DNA from: Candidatus Nitronauta litoralis
Lineage (GTDB): Bacteria > Nitrospinota > Nitrospinia > Nitrospinales > Nitrospinaceae
NCBI GenBank assembly: GCA_015698285.1
Contig: CP048685.1
Coordinates: forward strand, 1,178,001-1,242,000
DNA: 64,000 nt
Reading direction: 5' to 3'
The notes beneath the pieces are model-generated. The model saw only the letters and a program-made list of their open reading frames with translations, did no database searches and was not told the origin of the DNA. Both the position numbers and the translations under genes were made by a program. Positions 62,068-64,000 of the stretch are shown here, in pieces (positions within the stretch are counted from its first letter, which is position 1; each line of letters starts with the position of its first letter).

Positions 62068-63417
62068 ATGCCCGTAGCCAAGAAGAAAGCAAAAAAGATA
62101 GTCAAAGAAAAGCCGTCACAGGCCGAAATGGTGCCGCCGGAGGTCAGGTTGCTGGAGTATGAGGAGAGGATTCATCAGCTCGAGACCTGTTACCGCATTA
62201 CCGGCCTGCTCAATTCCGAATTGAACCAGACCATCCTGCTGGACACGATCATGAAAATCGCCAAAAAGGTGATGCGGGCCGATGCTTCCAGTCTGCTCCT
62301 CATCGACGAGGAACACGGCGATCTGGTGTTCCAGGTCGCGCTCAGCCGGGTCGGCGAAGCCATCAAAGGTCTCACGCGGATCAAGCTCGGTCAGGGCATT
62401 GCGGGCACCGTTGCCAAGACCGGTCGGCCCATGGTCATCAAGGATGCCTACAAAAGCAAAAAGTTCGATTCCTCTTACGACAAGAAAACGGGATTCAAAA
62501 CCGGGTCCATCCTGTGTGCTCCGCTGAAAGCGAAAGACAAGATCATCGGCGTGTGCCAGGTGATCCATAAACAGGGCAAAGGCAAGGTGTTCACCCGCAA
62601 AGACCTCGCGCTGTTCAAACTGGTATGCGACAGCGCGGCCCTCGCTATCCAGAACGCGCGCATGCATCACATCCTCATGGAAAAACAGCGGCTGGAAAAG
62701 GACATGGAGTTCGCCCAGTCGGTGCAGGAAAGTTTTCTGCCACAAAATTTTCCCGAGCATCCCGATTTCCAGTTTTGCGCAAACTCGATTCCGGCAAAAA
62801 ATGTGGGCGGCGATTACTACGATTTCATCAAGCTCAGTCCCTCTACCCTCGGAATTTTGTTGGGAGACGTTTCCGGCAAAGGAGTCCCCGCCGCGTTGCA
62901 GATGGCACGGTTGATGAGCGACTTCCGTTATGTGTCGACCAAAAACTCCGAGCCAAAAGATGTTTTAAAAGAAGTGAACAATATCTTTTTCGAACGGTCC
63001 TATCGAGGCATGTTCACCACCGTTATTTATATTGTGCTCGATTTAAAAAACAAACGGATGCACATAGGAAATGCCGGACACCTGCCCATGCTGTTACAGA
63101 AAAAGGGCGGCAAGGTGGAAGAGATCGCGCCCGCGACTGGCACGCCACTGGGCATGCTGCCGCACACACACTATCAACAGGTGGAGAAAGAACTGGAACC
63201 GGGCGATCGCGTTGTGTTGATTTCAGACGGGGTGACGGAAACCAAAAGCATGAATGATGAACTGTTCGGCGAGAAACGCCTTATTAAATTTCTGGAAAAG
63301 GAAAAAGGCGAACCGGCTGTGCTGCTACAGCAACTGGAAAAAAAGCTGAACGAATTTTCTACCGACGCCCCACAGTTCGACGATAAAACCACCGTCTCCT
63401 TCCAACTCATGCGCTAG
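62068..63417 (+). CDS. GAF-domain PP2C-type (RsbU/SpoIIE) phosphatase
   Basis: A 449-residue stress-signal protein. After a Lys-rich N-terminus (PVAKKKAKKIVKEKPSQ) and a short coiled coil comes a GAF sensor domain (about 55-190, ASSLLLIDEEHGDLVFQVA, GIAGTVAKTGRPMVI). A linker helix (KDMEFAQSVQESFLPQ) leads to the PP2C SpoIIE-type phosphatase: AKNVGGDYYDF, GILLGDVSGKGVPAAL with the metal Asp residues, FTTVIYIVLDLKN, GNAGHLPMLL, VVLISDGVTETK and FDDKTTV at the end. Such proteins dephosphorylate an anti-sigma-factor antagonist. The partner genes are not in the window. ATG at 62068 is preferred; a TTG nine bases upstream is also in frame. Confidence 0.9.
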   Translation: MPVAKKKAKKIVKEKPSQAEMVPPEVRLLEYEERIHQLETCYRITGLLNSELNQTILLDTIMKIAKKVMRADASSLLLIDEEHGDLVFQVALSRVGEAIKGLTRIKLGQGIAGTVAKTGRPMVIKDAYKSKKFDSSYDKKTGFKTGSILCAPLKAKDKIIGVCQVIHKQGKGKVFTRKDLALFKLVCDSAALAIQNARMHHILMEKQRLEKDMEFAQSVQESFLPQNFPEHPDFQFCANSIPAKNVGGDYYDFIKLSPSTLGILLGDVSGKGVPAALQMARLMSDFRYVSTKNSEPKDVLKEVNNIFFERSYRGMFTTVIYIVLDLKNKRMHIGNAGHLPMLLQKKGGKVEEIAPATGTPLGMLPHTHYQQVEKELEPGDRVVLISDGVTETKSMNDELFGEKRLIKFLEKEKGEPAVLLQQLEKKLNEFSTDAPQFDDKTTVSFQLMR

Positions 63418-63433
63418 CCACCTTGCGGTGGGG
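63418..63433 (+). repeat. CCACYTKGCGGTGGGG module directly after a stop codon
   Basis: CCACCTTGCGGTGGGG begins at the base after the TAG of the GAF-phosphatase gene. CCACC/GGTGG is a small hairpin. Similar modules are at 13309-13324 and 51623-51638. Confidence 0.55.
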
Positions 63434-63436
63434 CGA

Positions 63437-63772
63437 CTAAAAAACTCCCGAATAGTAAGCCATAATAACCAAAGCGAGAATCAAGATTACAAAAGCCACC
63501 CATGGGTTTAGTTGATCCTCCCTCTTTTTATAAAATAGCTCATCGTCGACTATCCTAAAATAATATAAAGCGCAAATTGTCACCACGGGTATTAACCCTA
63601 AAAACATCCCGACAAAAACCTGCGCCTTAATTGGAAAACTATAAAAATAATTCCTTATTTCCGGGAATCCACCTTCGTTGAAAAGTAGGATAAAAAAAGC
63701 GATCAAAACAATAATGAAAACTAGATTTTGGGCCCAGCGCGGGTTTTTGAGTTTTTGTGACTTGTTGCACAT
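63437..63772 (-). CDS. Small membrane protein, function unknown
   Basis: A 111-residue protein with three hydrophobic helices (WAQNLVFIIVLIAFFILLF, VFVGMFLGLIPVVTICALYYF, and WVAFVILILALVIMAYYSG) separated by short charged loops. The loop between helices 2 and 3 contains DDELFYKKREDQLNP. No family recognised. The start overlaps the last base of the upstream gene's stop, so the two are translationally coupled. Confidence 0.65.
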   Translation of the reverse strand: MCNKSQKLKNPRWAQNLVFIIVLIAFFILLFNEGGFPEIRNYFYSFPIKAQVFVGMFLGLIPVVTICALYYFRIVDDELFYKKREDQLNPWVAFVILILALVIMAYYSGVF

Positions 63773-64000
63773 CAGGGTTTCTTCTTCGTTTGATCGGTTC
63801 GGAGGTTGGCATAAGCTGGCGGCTCATACTTGTTCTCTTTATAGACCAGGAACCACAGATAAGGTTCTACCAGTAAACCAATCAGGCCAATTCCTCCAGC
63901 AATGCTCCAGCTAAAGCCCTCTATGTAATCGGACACACCCAGCAAAATAAAGACCACAAAGGCCACCGGCAACCCAAATAAAAGTATTCGAACCGTATCA
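63772..64000 (-). CDS. Membrane protein, 5' end cut by window edge
   Basis: The open frame reads through the right edge, so the start lies outside. The visible part has two hydrophobic segments (PVAFVVFILLGVSDYIEGF and IAGGIGLIGLLVEPYLWFLV) and a polar tail ending TDQTKKKP. It is coupled to the small membrane protein that follows. No family recognised. Confidence 0.55.
   Translation of the reverse strand, partial: DTVRILLFGLPVAFVVFILLGVSDYIEGFSWSIAGGIGLIGLLVEPYLWFLVYKENKYEPPAYANLRTDQTKKKP

Overview
The window most likely comes from a nitrite-oxidising bacterium of the Nitrospina type (Nitrospinota). The anchor is a nitrite oxidoreductase cluster on the minus strand: nxrA with a twin-arginine signal, the four-cluster Fe-S subunit nxrB, and a secreted haem-b-type gamma subunit nxrC. 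Two multihaem cytochromes c at the left edge, a decahaem MtrA-like cytochrome fused by overlap to an MtrB-like barrel, a K+-dependent-type pyrophosphatase pump, a stand-alone nuoB, PPDK and an mqnA-type menaquinone gene fit a chemolithoautotroph with respiration routed through the periplasm. The lineage is inferred from gene content only.

Layout: 0.1-2.3 kb, two cytochromes c and a small lipoprotein. 2.4-7.8 kb (minus), two phytoene-desaturase-like FAD oxidoreductases followed, after a repeat-filled gap, by fabG-fabZ-fabI. 8.2-12.2 kb, a lone 1322-residue NACHT-type NTPase with a C-terminal PD-(D/E)XK-like nuclease, a probable anti-phage protein. 12.5-15.7 kb, a TetR regulator between two matching palindromes, a small Cys-rich protein, a 97-bp tandem array, MITE-like repeats and ArsC. 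15.9-25.2 kb, a membrane-anchored NB-ARC/TPR protein, glyS, ppdK and an orphan histidine kinase. 25.4-29.2 kb, a DUF4399 protein and the MtrA/MtrB-like pair. 29.5-36.5 kb, mixed genes: a KAP NTPase, an NTF2-like protein, a phosphatase, a second type of arsenate reductase, GNAT, and a zinc-ribbon/DUF3592 membrane pair. 37-38.4 kb, an IS256-family insertion. 38.6-44.6 kb, nxrCBA.

45.7-64 kb is mainly core functions: coaD-aminotransferase, a tandem pair of Cys-rich small proteins, an AbrB/Doc toxin-antitoxin pair, nuoB, an LRR protein, mqnA, hppA, then a long minus-strand block of TPR lipoprotein - LolB-like lipoprotein - ispE - tRNA-Gln - prs - rplY - pth, whose gene order (lolB-ispE-prs) is widely conserved. 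A GAF/PP2C phosphatase and two small membrane proteins close the window; the last runs off the edge.

The intergenic DNA is rich in dispersed repeats. At least four families recur, one of which sits directly on the stop codons of several unrelated genes. The most notable points for follow-up are the NACHT-nuclease protein, the desaturase-like/fatty-acid cluster, the porin-cytochrome pair near NXR, intrinsic-terminator-like hairpins after each nxr gene and in the nxrA leader, the stop-codon-hugging repeat and its 97-bp tandem derivative, and a DUF721-like domain joined in frame to a TPR lipoprotein.
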